A stretch of 44,552 nt of DNA from Candidatus Collinsella stercoripullorum (lineage in GTDB: Bacteria > Actinomycetota > Coriobacteriia > Coriobacteriales > Coriobacteriaceae): NCBI GenBank assembly GCA_019117005.1, contig DXAO01000024.1:1-44552 (forward strand), in the 5' to 3' direction. The notes below the pieces were generated by a model. The model saw only the letters and a list, made by a program, of their open reading frames with translations, was not told the origin of the DNA and ran no database searches. Positions 25,030-33,487 of this stretch are shown one piece after another. Both the position numbers and the translations under genes were made by a program. Within the stretch, counting starts at the first letter, position 1; each line of letters begins with the position of its first letter.

Positions 25030-25764
25030 TTACTCCATAGCCTGAACGTTCCAGAGCCCGAACGTCACGGAGAGCGGGGCGTCCGGGTTGAGCGTCATGT
25101 CGTCGGGGTACACCGTCATCGAGATGAGATGGGTCGTCGGGGTGCCGAAGTAGGTGTCATCGGCGGAGAAGTTGCCCAGCATGCGCGTCTCATCGAAGGG
25201 CGACGGCCCGACCGTGCTCTCGGTGAAGGCGCCCAGGCCCAGGGTGTCCGCGACCTGGCGGGCGACCGCCTCGTACTCGGAGGGGTCCCGCTCCGTATAG
25301 GAGAGCCAGACGGTGTAGCCGGTGGGGAGGGTGCCCTCGGCGAGCGTCTCATATCCGAGGTTCTCCGCCCCGTCGACGAACACAGGGTCCTCGACGGTCA
25401 CGGTGATATTCACGGTGGGATCCGAGTCCTCGAAGGGGTTGTCCGCGGGCTGACCCGAGAACGTGGTCTCGCAATACCTGTATCCGCTCTGCTCCTCTTC
25501 GTAGTAGTTGTCGGCTGTGATCTCGAAGTCCAGCAGCTCGAGGTCGCTCGCGATATCGGCGACCGGACGCTCGTAGAACGTCTTGTCCTGCCAGGCGGTC
25601 AGCTCCGCCTGCGGCGTCTGCTCGGCTGCCGCCGCAGGTGCCGAACCCTGCGTCGCGGACCCGGTCGACCCGGCGGGCTGCGTTCCCTGGCTGCATCCGG
25701 CGATGAGCGCCGTCGACAGGCACAGAACCGGCACGATCATACGCGTGAACCTCATATCCCTCAC
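25030..25764 (-). CDS. Putative lipoprotein, 244 aa
   Basis: The signal sequence MIVPVLCLSTALIAGC ends in a lipobox (LIAGC), so the mature protein would be lipid-anchored at Cys24 on the outer face of the membrane. A Ser/Thr/Ala/Gln-rich linker (about 25-50) precedes a domain of about 190 residues without a recognised family, rich in acidic and aromatic residues (EITADNYYEEEQSGYRY). GTG at 25764 is taken as start because AAGGA lies 5 bases upstream; ATG at 25755 would remove three residues. Function unknown. Confidence 0.7.
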   Translation of the reverse strand: MRDMRFTRMIVPVLCLSTALIAGCSQGTQPAGSTGSATQGSAPAAAAEQTPQAELTAWQDKTFYERPVADIASDLELLDFEITADNYYEEEQSGYRYCETTFSGQPADNPFEDSDPTVNITVTVEDPVFVDGAENLGYETLAEGTLPTGYTVWLSYTERDPSEYEAVARQVADTLGLGAFTESTVGPSPFDETRMLGNFSADDTYFGTPTTHLISMTVYPDDMTLNPDAPLSVTFGLWNVQAME

Positions 25765-25907
25765 TCCGTTCCTTCACGGGCGCCCGGCATCCGGGCGCGT
25801 TCCCATCTACAACATATCGGGAAGGCGAGGGGCCGACTGTTGCACAAGTGCACGTGCATCGGCAAGCGGCCGAACGCGCCGCGTGGGTGACCCGTTCGGG
25901 TGACCCG

Positions 25908-26017
25908 TTTGGGGACGGGGTCGAAAGGGGTCGCTTGAGCCTTTTGGGGACGGGGTCGAAAGGGGTCACGGTGAGCAGCCGACCGTGACCCGTTTGGGGA
26001 CGGGGTCGGAATGAGTC
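25908..26017 (+). repeat. Three copies of a 25-base direct repeat
   Basis: TTTGGGGACGGGGTCGAAAG followed by GGGTC occurs exactly at 25908-25932 and 25943-25967; a diverged copy ending GGAATGAGTC is at 25993-26017. Each of the first and third is preceded by GTGACCCG. Start-to-start distances are 35 and 50 bases. This resembles a REP-type intergenic repeat. Confidence 0.65.
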
Positions 26018-26121
26018 GCGGATCGGTGCTGCCGTCTTGCCCCGCGCTGCCGACTTGGCGCAGGTCCTGCGCGCGGCCGGTTCGCCCTGCGCGGGCACGG
26101 GGAGGCTCGCCGCGACCTCCC

Positions 26122-26175
26122 GCCGGGTCGCCGTCCTCGCTATGCGCGTACTGCATAGCGGGATGGCGACCCGGC
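26122..26175. repeat. 54-base long hairpin
   Basis: GCCGGGTCGCC (26122-26132) pairs with GGCGACCCGGC (26165-26175), and inside CGCTATGC (26138-26145) pairs with GCATAGCG (26153-26160). Together they form about 23 pairs with one bulge and a 7-base loop. Confidence 0.6.
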
Positions 26176-26223
26176 ATTGTACTTCGCTGCCGGGCGCTCC
26201 CAGAATGGGGGTGTACGGAAACG

Positions 26224-26263
26224 GGCGCGGCCCGACCGGACCTCGGTCGAGACGGGCCGCGCC
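26224..26263. repeat. 40-base GC hairpin
   Basis: GGCGCGGCCCG (26224-26234) pairs with CGGGCCGCGCC (26253-26263), and the interior GACCG/CGGTC pairs again. It ends 22 bases before the aldo-keto reductase start codon. Confidence 0.55.
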
Positions 26264-26856
26264 GCATGCGAGAGAGAGGCAAGCCATGGAGTATCTGAAG
26301 CTCAACAACGGCGTCGAGATGCCCGTCGAGGGCCTGGGCACCTTCCTGATGACCCCGGCGGAGGCCGAGGCCGCATCGCTCGCGGCGCTCGAGGCGGGTT
26401 ACGAGCATATCGACACCGCGAACGCCTACATGAACGAGAAGGCCGTGGGCCGCGCCATCGCCAAGAGCGGTGTTGACCGCGAGAAGCTGTTCGTGTCCAC
26501 CAAGCTGTGGCCGAGCGTGTACGAGGCGGGCGACGCCGCCGTCGACGGGACCCTCGCGCGCCTGGGCCTCGAGTACGTGGACATGCTGATCCTGCATCAG
26601 CCGGTGGGCGACTACCTCGCCGCATGGAAGACGATGGAGAAGGCGTACCGCGACGGCAAGGTCCGCGCGCTCGGCCTCTCCAACTTCCCGCAGGACAAGA
26701 TCGCCGAGGTCATCGAGGCCGCCGAGATCAAGCCCCAGCTGGTGACCGTCGAGTGCTACCCGTACCTGCGCGCCGCGCTCAAGGACGACGGTACGGGGGT
26801 CGGGCGCCGGCAGCGAGGCGCGGGCCGTTCTGTCCGTCAGCGCGCCCTGCGGCTCG

Positions 26857-26893
26857 GCGAGATAAAGGCGTGCATGCACGCGATTGTCTCGCT
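26857..26893. repeat. Palindromic repeat family, copy A1
   Basis: One of six copies of a 36-base palindrome in the window; core GGCGTGCATGCACGC flanked by GCGAGA(T/C)AA and TTGTCTCGC. It lies inside the wreckage of the aldo-keto reductase gene. Confidence 0.75.
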
Positions 26894-26907
26894 CCGGAGG
26901 CCCCTGA

Positions 26908-26944
26908 CTGAAACAGAGGCGTCCATGCACGCCATTGTCTCGCT
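26908..26944. repeat. Palindromic repeat family, copy A2
   Basis: Second copy at this locus; core GGCGTCCATGCACGC with right arm CATTGTCTCGCT intact and left arm diverged (GAAACAGA). It ends 15 bases before alcohol dehydrogenase homology begins. Confidence 0.7.
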
Positions 26945-26958
26945 CCGGATGCGTGCCG

Positions 26959-27576
26959 TCCGATTATGACGTGGTCATGGGGCTGCTCGCGAAGGCGGGC
27001 AAGGACGTGGTCGAGTTCGCCGGCATCATGCCCAACCCCACCTACGCCAAGGTCCAGGAGGGGGTGCGCCTGGCGCGCGAGAGGGGCGTCGACTTCATCC
27101 TCGCCGTGGGCGGCGGCAGCGTCATCGACTGCGTGAAGATCGTCTCGGTCCAGGCCAAGACCGACCGCGACGTGTGGAAGATGGAGTTCTCCGACCACGA
27201 GTTCCCCACCGGGGGCATCCCCATGGGCGCCGTCGTCACCATCTTCGGCACCGGCGCGGAGATGAACAACGGCGCGGTCATCACCAACGAAGCCACCAAG
27301 CAGAAGAACGGCATGGCGGGCAGCTTCCACAGCTTCGCCGTGCTCGACCCCGTCTACGCGCTGTCCGCGCCCATGAAGCAGGCGCTCTCCGGCGCGTTCG
27401 ACATGCCCAGCCACAGCATGGAGGCCTACTTCGGCACGCCGCATGACGGCAACCTGCCCGACCTCATCGCCGAGGCGAACATGCGCTGCATCATCGACAA
27501 CACGCGCAAGATGATCGCCACGCCCGCGAAGTTCGCGCGCTTCGCCACCGAGGTCTGGGGCATCGACACGGCGGGC
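26959..27576 (+). pseudogene. Iron-containing alcohol dehydrogenase, internal fragment
   Basis: About 206 codons match the middle of a butanol-dehydrogenase-type Fe alcohol dehydrogenase: YDVVMGLLAKAGKDVVEFAG, GIMPNP, the NAD-binding FILAVGGGSVIDCVK, and the metal ligands Asp and His in DMPSHSMEAYFG. The first ~40 residues and the C-terminal ~140 residues with the last two metal-binding His are missing. There is no start codon with a ribosome site. Homology begins at SDYDVV right after palindromic repeat A2 and ends at WGIDTAG, where it runs into a GC-rich structured region. It is a relic of a deletion that also removed the end of the aldo-keto reductase. Confidence 0.8.
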
Positions 27577-27848
27577 ACAGGACCGCCTAGCGGGCCGCGC
27601 CGTTGCCGGGATGGGGACGGGCCCGGAGCCGCCGCGACCGTGCTCGCGGCGGGAGTGGGGAGATCGTGCGGGTCCGTCCCCATCCCGGCACGGGGGCCCT
27701 GGAGGTCTCGCCGGATAGACGGGGCGGCCCCCGCGTCATGGTTTCATGGCGCGGGGGCTCGTCATGACGCGGGGAGCCGCCCTATCTGTCATGATGACAC
27801 GGGGGACTGCCCCGTCTGCCGCTATCCGTCACGACCGGGAGGTGCGCC
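27577..27848. other. 272-base structured spacer before the Nudix gene
   Basis: GCCGGGATGGGGACGG (27605-27620) pairs perfectly with 27674-27689 and encloses a second stem, CCGCCGCG/CGCGGCGG. Further on, units with GTCATG...CGCGGGG recur three times between 27735 and 27810, and GACGGGGC near 27718 pairs with GCCCCGTC near 27811. No gene is present. The last bases give the ribosome site GGGAGG for the gene at 27849. Confidence 0.5.
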
Positions 27849-28931
27849 ATGTCGGACGCATTCGTGGAAAGGCTGCCGCTCGCGCAGACGACGATCGACT
27901 ACGACGTCGACCGTCGCGGCGAGGAGGGCCTGCTCGGCCGGCTGCTCGCCGACGACCGGACCCGCGTGGTGCTCGTCAACAGGGGGCTCGTGGCGGTCCC
28001 CAAGCACGCGGCCGCCGCGGCGCCGACGGCGCTCGACTGCGCCGACGACCCGGCGGCCCCCCGGCCCGACGCCGCCGCCCCGACCGGCGAGGTCGCCCTC
28101 GCGCTGCTCGGTTCGGCGGAGGTCCGCGCGGAAGCGTCCCGTCCGGGCTGCCTGCTCATCTACCTCGGCATCGACCGCTCGGAGAAGCCGGCCGTGCCCT
28201 ACCTCGCCCTCGATATCACGCGCGCCCCGGATTCCGCGGCGCCCCTGTCCGCGGGCGCCGACCACGAGCAGGGCGCGTCGGCGGTGACGCTCGCCCAGCG
28301 GGCGCTGAGGGACTTCGACTGGGTCGAGCTGCGCTCCCTGGCGCCGTGCGCCTCCGTGCGGGACGCGGGGCTCGCCACGAGCGCGGTCGCGGTGAGCACC
28401 TGGCATGCCCATCAGCGCTTCTGCCCGGCGTGCGGGCACCCGGTCGAGCCCGCCCTCGCGGGATGGGCCCAGACCTGCACCGGCCCCGACGACGGGGACC
28501 GCCTCCTGTTCCCCCGCATCGAGCCCGCGGTCATCACGGTGATCGTGGACGATGACGACCGGGTCCTGCTGCAGCACAACGCCGCATGGCGGCCGCGCTT
28601 CCACTCGGTCTCCGCCGGTTTCGTGGAGGCGGGCGAGAGCCTGGAACACGCGGTCAGGCGCGAGGCGCGCGAGGAGGTGGGGGTCGAGCTCGACGAGGTG
28701 GGCTACCTCGGGTCGCAGAGCTGGCCGTTCCCCGCGTCGATCATGCTCGCCTTCCGCGCCCGCGCATGCGGCGGGGAGGTGCGCGCGGACGGGGAGGAGG
28801 TCTCTTCGGTTCGCTGGTTCACCCGTTCGGAGCTCGCCGCCGCCCTCGCGCGGGGCGAGGTCGAGCTCCCCGGCCGCGCATCGATCGCGCGCCATATGAT
28901 CGAGGACTGGTACGGCGGCCCGATCGGCTGA
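27849..28931 (+). CDS. nudC: NAD+/NADH pyrophosphatase, NudC-type Nudix hydrolase, 360 aa
   Basis: Splits NADH or NAD-capped RNA into NMN and AMP moieties. The N-terminal NUDIX-like domain (about 1-180) is loosely conserved with an Ala/Pro-rich insert. A zinc-ribbon remnant follows (FCPACGHPVEP...TC, about 193-212). The Nudix box GFVEAGESLEHAVRREAREE, continuing VGVEL, is complete (about 258-280), and the NADH-pyrophosphatase signature SQSWPFPASIMLAF follows. Only three of the usual four zinc cysteines are evident. ATG 27849 follows GGGAGG. It is a single gene, followed by an inverted repeat pair. Confidence 0.88.
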   Translation: MSDAFVERLPLAQTTIDYDVDRRGEEGLLGRLLADDRTRVVLVNRGLVAVPKHAAAAAPTALDCADDPAAPRPDAAAPTGEVALALLGSAEVRAEASRPGCLLIYLGIDRSEKPAVPYLALDITRAPDSAAPLSAGADHEQGASAVTLAQRALRDFDWVELRSLAPCASVRDAGLATSAVAVSTWHAHQRFCPACGHPVEPALAGWAQTCTGPDDGDRLLFPRIEPAVITVIVDDDDRVLLQHNAAWRPRFHSVSAGFVEAGESLEHAVRREAREEVGVELDEVGYLGSQSWPFPASIMLAFRARACGGEVRADGEEVSSVRWFTRSELAAALARGEVELPGRASIARHMIEDWYGGPIG

Positions 28932-28994
28932 CGCCGCGGTCCGTCCCGCGGGGCTGGCCCGGCCGTCGAGCTCTTCGGCTGCTGACCGCGCCAG

Positions 28995-29073
28995 GTGGGA
29001 AAAAAGTGCCTGTCACTTTTTTCCCATCGCGGCGGCGGGTGCGGGAAAAAAGTGACAGGCACCATTTTCCCGC
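28995..29073. repeat. Pair of inverted REP-like hairpins
   Basis: The first unit (28996-29026) is a perfect hairpin: TGGGAAAAAAGTG, loop CCTGT, CACTTTTTTCCCA. The second (29041-29073) reads GCGGGAAAAAAGTGACAGGC then ACCATTTTCCCGC and is the reverse complement of the first apart from a few bases. Facing pairs of this kind, centred on GTGCCTGTCAC, resemble REP elements mobilised by RAYT-type transposases; no such transposase is in the window. Confidence 0.7.
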
Positions 29074-29142
29074 ATAGCTGGATGTTCCGTGAGATCGCCT
29101 GCGGGCTGGTAGGATGCCGGTAACCGTGACGAGGAGGATCCC

Positions 29143-29886
29143 ATGGCCCAGACCGTGCTGGTCGCCGAAGACGACCCGGATATCGTCGAGCTGCTGACGC
29201 TCTACCTCTCGGGCAGCGGATACGAGGTCGTCTCCGCCGGCGACGGGGAGCAGGCGCTCGAGCTGCTGCGCACGCGCTCCGTGGACGTGGCGCTCGTGGA
29301 CATCATGATGCCGCGCATGAACGGCTACGACCTCATCAAGGCGGTGCGCGCCGAGAGCGACATCCCCGTCATCATCGTCTCCGCGCGCAGCATGCCCGCC
29401 GACAAGATCGTCGGGCTCGACGCCGGTGCGGACGGGTACATCTCCAAGCCCTTCGACCCGCTCGAGGTGACCGCCTACATCCGCGCCGTCCTGCGCCGCA
29501 GCTCCCCCGATGCGGCCCGTTCCGCCTCCGAGGGCGCTGCGTCCGGCCCGGATGCCGCGGGCTCGCCCGCCGGCGTGGCGGCGTCGGCCGTGGTGGCCTG
29601 CGGGGAGCTCGCCTTCGACACCGAGCGCCTTGTGCTCTCCAAGCGCGGCGAGCCCGTGGCGCTCACCGCCGCCGAGCTCAAGATCATGGCCGCCTTTATG
29701 TCCGCCCCGGGGCGCGTGTTCAGCAAGGACCAGCTCTACGCCTGCGTGAACGGCGAGCCCGCCGTGGGCGGCGCGGGCAGCGTGATGGTGCACATCTCCA
29801 ACATCCGCGCCAAGCTCGAGGACGATCCGCTGCGCCCCCGCTTCATCAAGACCGTCCGCGGCCTGGGGTACCGGCTCGATGGCTAG
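29143..29886 (+). CDS. OmpR-family response regulator, 247 aa
   Basis: The receiver domain (1-120) has the acidic pair Asp10/Asp11, phospho-acceptor Asp53 (ALVDIMMPR), Thr/Ser switch (IIVSARS) and Lys in ISKPFDP. An unusually long Ala/Pro/Ser-rich linker (about 122-155) leads to a winged-helix output domain (LTAAELKIMAAFMSAPGRVF ... IRAKLEDDP ... VRGLGYRLDG). Its stop overlaps the histidine kinase start by 8 bases, so the pair is translationally coupled. ATG 29143 follows GAGGAGG. It probably acts on the envelope-modification operon that follows, where direct repeats lie at 31661-31699. Confidence 0.93.
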   Translation: MAQTVLVAEDDPDIVELLTLYLSGSGYEVVSAGDGEQALELLRTRSVDVALVDIMMPRMNGYDLIKAVRAESDIPVIIVSARSMPADKIVGLDAGADGYISKPFDPLEVTAYIRAVLRRSSPDAARSASEGAASGPDAAGSPAGVAASAVVACGELAFDTERLVLSKRGEPVALTAAELKIMAAFMSAPGRVFSKDQLYACVNGEPAVGGAGSVMVHISNIRAKLEDDPLRPRFIKTVRGLGYRLDG

Positions 29887-31597
29887 CACCGAGAGCCCCC
29901 ACACCCACGGCGCCCGCACCCACGGCGCCCGCGCCGGCCGCGCGACCCGCGCCGAAGGCCCCCGCACCGGGCACGGGGCCCGCGCCCGCCTGCACGGCGC
30001 ATGGGAGGCGGTCCGCACGAGCCTCGCGGTCCGCTGCCTCGCCGTGGTGGTGGCCTACGCGCTGGCGGTCATGGCGCGGTTCTCCGGCATCGGCGCGGTG
30101 GGCGAGGCGATGCTCGACAACGCCTTCCCCTCCATGGAGACGGTGCTCGAGCGCGAGGCCGAGCTCGCGCGCGACGACTTCGCGGCGCTGCAGTCCCCCG
30201 CGTTCGAGAACTGCCTGGTCACGGTCTTCGACGGGCGGGGCGCGCGCCTGTACGCCTCGAACGAGAAGGCGGCGCGCAAGGTGCGCTCGACGGACCTCCC
30301 GCTCATCAACGGGTACGAGGAGAACGCCTTCTACGAGGTCTTCCGCGAGCGCGCGGACGACGGCTCGACCCGCTACCGCATCATGCTGTGCACCTACGAC
30401 GAGCAGAGCGACTACAGCAAGGTCGTCGAGTCCTGGTGCGTGCTCGACGAGGGGCTGCAGATCGTGGAGGGCGACCTGTTCTCGGGCAGGACCGCGCTCA
30501 CGCAGCGGGAGTTCGACTTCATCACGGGCATCTATGACGCGCAGATGACCGTCGAGCGGCTCGACTACCGGACCGAGAACGGGGCGTCCCGCACCCTCGT
30601 GCTCGTCGCCCCCATGGTGAGCGACACGCGCTACCAGCAGGTCCTGAACGACGTCTCGGGCATCTCGCTGCTCGGGGCCCCGATCGTGGTCGCACTCACC
30701 GCCGTCGCGGCCTGGGCGCTCGTGCGCGTCGCGCGCGGGGCCGCCCGCCCGCTCGACCGCGCCATCGACGCCTACCGCCGCGGGGACGAGGAGGCGGCCG
30801 CCGGCGAGCGGGTGCCCACCGAGCTCATGCGCACCTACGGCAACTTCACCGACCTCATGGACGAGCTCGCGGCGTCGCGGCGGGAGCGTCAGCGCATCGT
30901 GGCCGACGTCTCGCACGACCTCAAGACCCCGCTGACGGTGATCCGCGGGTACGCGCAGGCGTTCGCCGAGGGCCGCGTGCCGCCGGAGAAGGAGCGCGCC
31001 TACCTGCGCGCCATCGCCGAGCGCTCGATCGCGGCGACCGAGCTCATCGACACGCTCGTGAGCTACGCCAAGATGGAGCACCCCGAGTACGAGCCGGCGC
31101 TCGTGCGCGCGGACGTCTCCGAGCTGGTGCGCGCGGTCGCCCGCCGCGCCGAGCCATCGGTCGAGCAGGCGGGCTGCTCGCTCGAGGTGGACGCGGCGCC
31201 CGGGGCGCTCGCGGAGGTCGACCGCGAGCTGTTCGAGCGCGTCCTGCTCAACCTCGTGGACAACGCCTGGTCCCATAACGCCGCGGGGACGCGGATCCGC
31301 GTGAGCTGCGCGCCGGCGGGCGAGGGGGGCGCCGTGCAGGTGAGGGTGGCCGACACCGGCGCGGGCTTCGCGCCGGAGATCGCGGCCCACGCCTTCGAGC
31401 CCTTCGTGACCAGCAACGCTGCGCGCTCCTCGGACGGCGGGACGGGCCTCGGGCTGTCCATAGCCCGGCGCGCGGTCGAGCTCATGGGCGGGTCGATCCG
31501 CCTGGAGGAGCCGTGCGCCCCGTGGGGCGCCGTCGTGACGGTCGAGCTGCCCGCCGCCGGCCCCGGCGACACGGGGGAGCCCCGCCGGCCCCGGTGA
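29879..31597 (+). CDS. Sensor histidine kinase, 572 aa
   Basis: Membrane sensor kinase paired with the overlapping response regulator. A basic, His/Arg-rich N-terminal tail (about 1-45) is followed by a first helix (about 50-70), an extracellular sensing domain of about 190 residues (about 75-260), a second helix (LLGAPIVVALTAVAAWALV), a HAMP-like linker, the phospho-acceptor His346 in VSHDLKTPL, and an HATPase domain with NLVDNAWSHN, DTGAGFAP and GTGLGLSIARR. The external domain has no recognised family; the ligand is unknown, though a cell-envelope signal would fit the downstream genes. Confidence 0.92.
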   Translation: MASTESPHTHGARTHGARAGRATRAEGPRTGHGARARLHGAWEAVRTSLAVRCLAVVVAYALAVMARFSGIGAVGEAMLDNAFPSMETVLEREAELARDDFAALQSPAFENCLVTVFDGRGARLYASNEKAARKVRSTDLPLINGYEENAFYEVFRERADDGSTRYRIMLCTYDEQSDYSKVVESWCVLDEGLQIVEGDLFSGRTALTQREFDFITGIYDAQMTVERLDYRTENGASRTLVLVAPMVSDTRYQQVLNDVSGISLLGAPIVVALTAVAAWALVRVARGAARPLDRAIDAYRRGDEEAAAGERVPTELMRTYGNFTDLMDELAASRRERQRIVADVSHDLKTPLTVIRGYAQAFAEGRVPPEKERAYLRAIAERSIAATELIDTLVSYAKMEHPEYEPALVRADVSELVRAVARRAEPSVEQAGCSLEVDAAPGALAEVDRELFERVLLNLVDNAWSHNAAGTRIRVSCAPAGEGGAVQVRVADTGAGFAPEIAAHAFEPFVTSNAARSSDGGTGLGLSIARRAVELMGGSIRLEEPCAPWGAVVTVELPAAGPGDTGEPRRPR

Positions 31598-31660
31598 TGC
31601 CGTCGCGGAAGCCGGCGCGGCGCCCGCCTGCACCCGCCCGCCCTTCGCCCGGTATCCGAA

Positions 31661-31721
31661 CCTAAACGAACCTTAAGCCTGCCTTCAGCCGACCTGAAGG
31701 ACGCCCCTCCACACTGATAGT
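31661..31721 (+). promoter_or_regulatory. Direct-repeat array and promoter of the ligase operon
   Basis: CCTAAAC (31661), CCTTAAG (31671), CCTTCAG (31682) and CCTGAAG (31693) follow one another at 10, 11 and 11 base intervals, the pattern bound by tandem OmpR-family dimers. The last repeat overlaps a possible -35 position (TGAAGG, 31695-31700) 15 bases from a -10-like GATAGT (31716-31721). The adjacent response regulator is the natural candidate to bind here. Confidence 0.6.
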
Positions 31722-31754
31722 CGTCAAGTATCCGTGCCGACGACAGGAGGGCAT

Positions 31755-33395
31755 ATGGACGAGTCGATGCGAAGGGCGGTCGCGAGCGCGACCGGTGCGC
31801 GCGTCGGCACCCGCATGCGGTACCGGCACACGGCCCTGCGCTTCCTCGAGCGCGGCGCCCATCTGCACCCGGGCAAGACCGCCGTGGTCGACGAGGCGGG
31901 CTCGTGCACCTACGGCCAGCTGCTCGACCGCGTCCTGGCGACCGGCACCGCGCTGATCCGGCACGGCTCCGCCGGCATGCCGGTCCTCGTGTTCATGGAG
32001 AAGGGGGCGCCGGCGCTCGCCGCGATGCTCGGCGCGCTCGCGGCCGGCGGCTTCTACGTGCCGGTCGACCCGGACGTCCCGCCCGAGCGCGCCGCCCGCA
32101 TCCTCGCCTCCCTGGCGGCGGGGGAGGGTCCCCGGGGCGCTTCCGGGCAGCGCATCCCGGTCGTCGTCGGCCCCGACACGCGCGAGCGCGCACGCGAGCT
32201 GTTCGACGGCGCGGACATCCTGCTCGCAGCCGACCTCGCCGCCGCCGAGCCCGACGTCTCCCTGCTCGACCGCGCCGCCCGCGAGACGGTCGACACCGAT
32301 CCCGCCTACGTGCTGTTCACCTCGGGTTCGACCGGCGCGCCCAAGGGCGTGGCCGTGAGCCACCGCGCCATCGTCGAGTTCATCGGGAGCTTCGTCGACA
32401 CGCTGGGCATCCGTTCCGGCGAGGTCGTGGGCAACCAGGCGCCGTTCGACTTCGATGTCTCCGTGAAGGACGTCTACGGCACCCTGGCGGCCGGCGCGAC
32501 CCTCGTCATCCTGCCGCGCCGTCTGTTCTCGCGTCCCGCCGAGCTCATGGACGCCCTGGTGGAGCACCGCGTGACCACGGTGATCTGGGCCGTCGCGGCG
32601 CTGTGCCTGCTGTCGAGCCTGCACGGGCTCGAGCACGCGGAGCTGCCCCGCCTGCGCACGGTGATGTTCAGCGGCGAGGTCATGCCCCTCGAGCACCTGC
32701 GCCGCTGGCGCGAGCACGTGCCCTGGGCGCGCTTTGTGAACCTGTACGGCCCCACCGAGGTCACGTGCAACTGCACCTACCACCTGCTCGACCCGGCGCG
32801 CCCCTACACGGGCGGGATCCCCTTGGGGCAGCCGTTCCCCAACCGCCGCGTGCTGCTGCTCGACGAGCGGGGCCTCCCGGTGACCGAGCCGGGCGCGGTG
32901 GGCGAGCTGTACGTGGGCGGGTCGGCGATCGCGCTGGGCTACTACGGGGACGAGGCGCGCACCGCCGCGTCCTTCGTGCGCCGCCCAGGCTCGCGCGGCG
33001 TGCCCGAGACGCTCTACCGCACCGGCGACCTGGCGCGCGTGGGCTCCGCCGGCGAGCTGTTCTTCTGCGGGCGCGTGGACAACCAGGTGAAGCACCTGGG
33101 GCACCGCGTCGAGCTCGAGGAGATCGACGCCGCCTTCGAGCGCCAGCCCGGCGTGGACCGTTGCCGCTGCGCCTACGACGCCGACCGGGCGCGCCTCTGC
33201 GCGTTCTTCGAGGGCGGGGCGGACCCGGCGGCCCTGCGCCATGCGGTCGCGCGCTACCTCCCGGTGCCGCTCGTCCCGTCGCGCATCGAGCGCGTCGACG
33301 CCATGCCCCTCACCAAGAACGGCAAGGTCGACCGCGCCGCCCTGCTCGAGGGGCTGCGGGCGCGCGCCCGCGCCCGGCGCGGCGCCCCGGCGTGA
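31755..33395 (+). CDS. DltA-like amino-acid adenylating ligase, 546 aa
   Basis: A stand-alone adenylation enzyme expected to activate an amino acid as its AMP ester and load it on the carrier protein encoded two genes downstream. Core motifs are complete: [19 protein letters not shown] (P-loop), [13 protein letters not shown] (the conserved Asp that holds an alpha-amino group), [44 protein letters not shown] and the catalytic Lys524 in TKNGKVDR. The length is that of DltA (about 500) with a small insert near residue 120. The substrate cannot be read directly: D-Ala is the Dlt precedent, but the neighbouring decarboxylase suggests another amino acid. ATG 31755 follows AGGAGG. First gene of a five-gene run on one strand. 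Confidence 0.85.
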   Translation: MDESMRRAVASATGARVGTRMRYRHTALRFLERGAHLHPGKTAVVDEAGSCTYGQLLDRVLATGTALIRHGSAGMPVLVFMEKGAPALAAMLGALAAGGFYVPVDPDVPPERAARILASLAAGEGPRGASGQRIPVVVGPDTRERARELFDGADILLAADLAAAEPDVSLLDRAARETVDTDPAYVLFTSGSTGAPKGVAVSHRAIVEFIGSFVDTLGIRSGEVVGNQAPFDFDVSVKDVYGTLAAGATLVILPRRLFSRPAELMDALVEHRVTTVIWAVAALCLLSSLHGLEHAELPRLRTVMFSGEVMPLEHLRRWREHVPWARFVNLYGPTEVTCNCTYHLLDPARPYTGGIPLGQPFPNRRVLLLDERGLPVTEPGAVGELYVGGSAIALGYYGDEARTAASFVRRPGSRGVPETLYRTGDLARVGSAGELFFCGRVDNQVKHLGHRVELEEIDAAFERQPGVDRCRCAYDADRARLCAFFEGGADPAALRHAVARYLPVPLVPSRIERVDAMPLTKNGKVDRAALLEGLRARARARRGAPA

Positions 33396-33487
33396 GGCGC
33401 CCCCGGCCGCAGGCGGCCCGTTTCTGACGCCGCATCCCGCCCGACGACCCGAATACCCTCCGAGAGCTTCCGAAAGGAGCGTCTTCC

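Larger units (their letters stand above)
25765..26285. other. 521-base intergenic region with repeats and hairpins
   Basis: No gene is seen. The left part holds three copies of a 25-base repeat (25908-26017). The right part holds two very strong hairpins (26122-26175 and 26224-26263) just before the aldo-keto reductase remnant, whose ribosome site is GAGAGAGG. Confidence 0.6.
26286..26969 (+). pseudogene. Aldo-keto reductase, truncated
   Basis: The first ~165 codons encode the N-terminal half of an aldo-keto reductase: LNNGVEMPVEGLGTF, catalytic Asp/Tyr in HIDTANAYMNE (Asp43, Tyr48), Lys in STKLW (about 73), LILHQPVGDY with the His, and LGLSNFPQDKI. Homology stops after VECYPYLRAALKDDG (about base 26790). 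The rest of the frame is low-complexity sequence and two palindromic repeats. About 110 C-terminal residues, including the NADP-binding part of the barrel, are missing, so the product should be inactive. The deletion joins it to an alcohol dehydrogenase fragment at about 26959. Confidence 0.8.

Noticed and set aside
26969..28287. Continuation of the alcohol dehydrogenase frame into the Nudix gene as one long protein
   Set aside because: After WGIDTAG the frame becomes Arg/Pro/Ser-rich and overlaps nudC out of frame; only 26959-27576 has family similarity.
31755..33395. Naming the ligase dltA and the operon a plain D-alanylation system
   Set aside because: The decarboxylase gene inside the operon, the longer MBOAT and the short SGNH protein make the D-Ala assignment unsafe, so the genes are described by family only.
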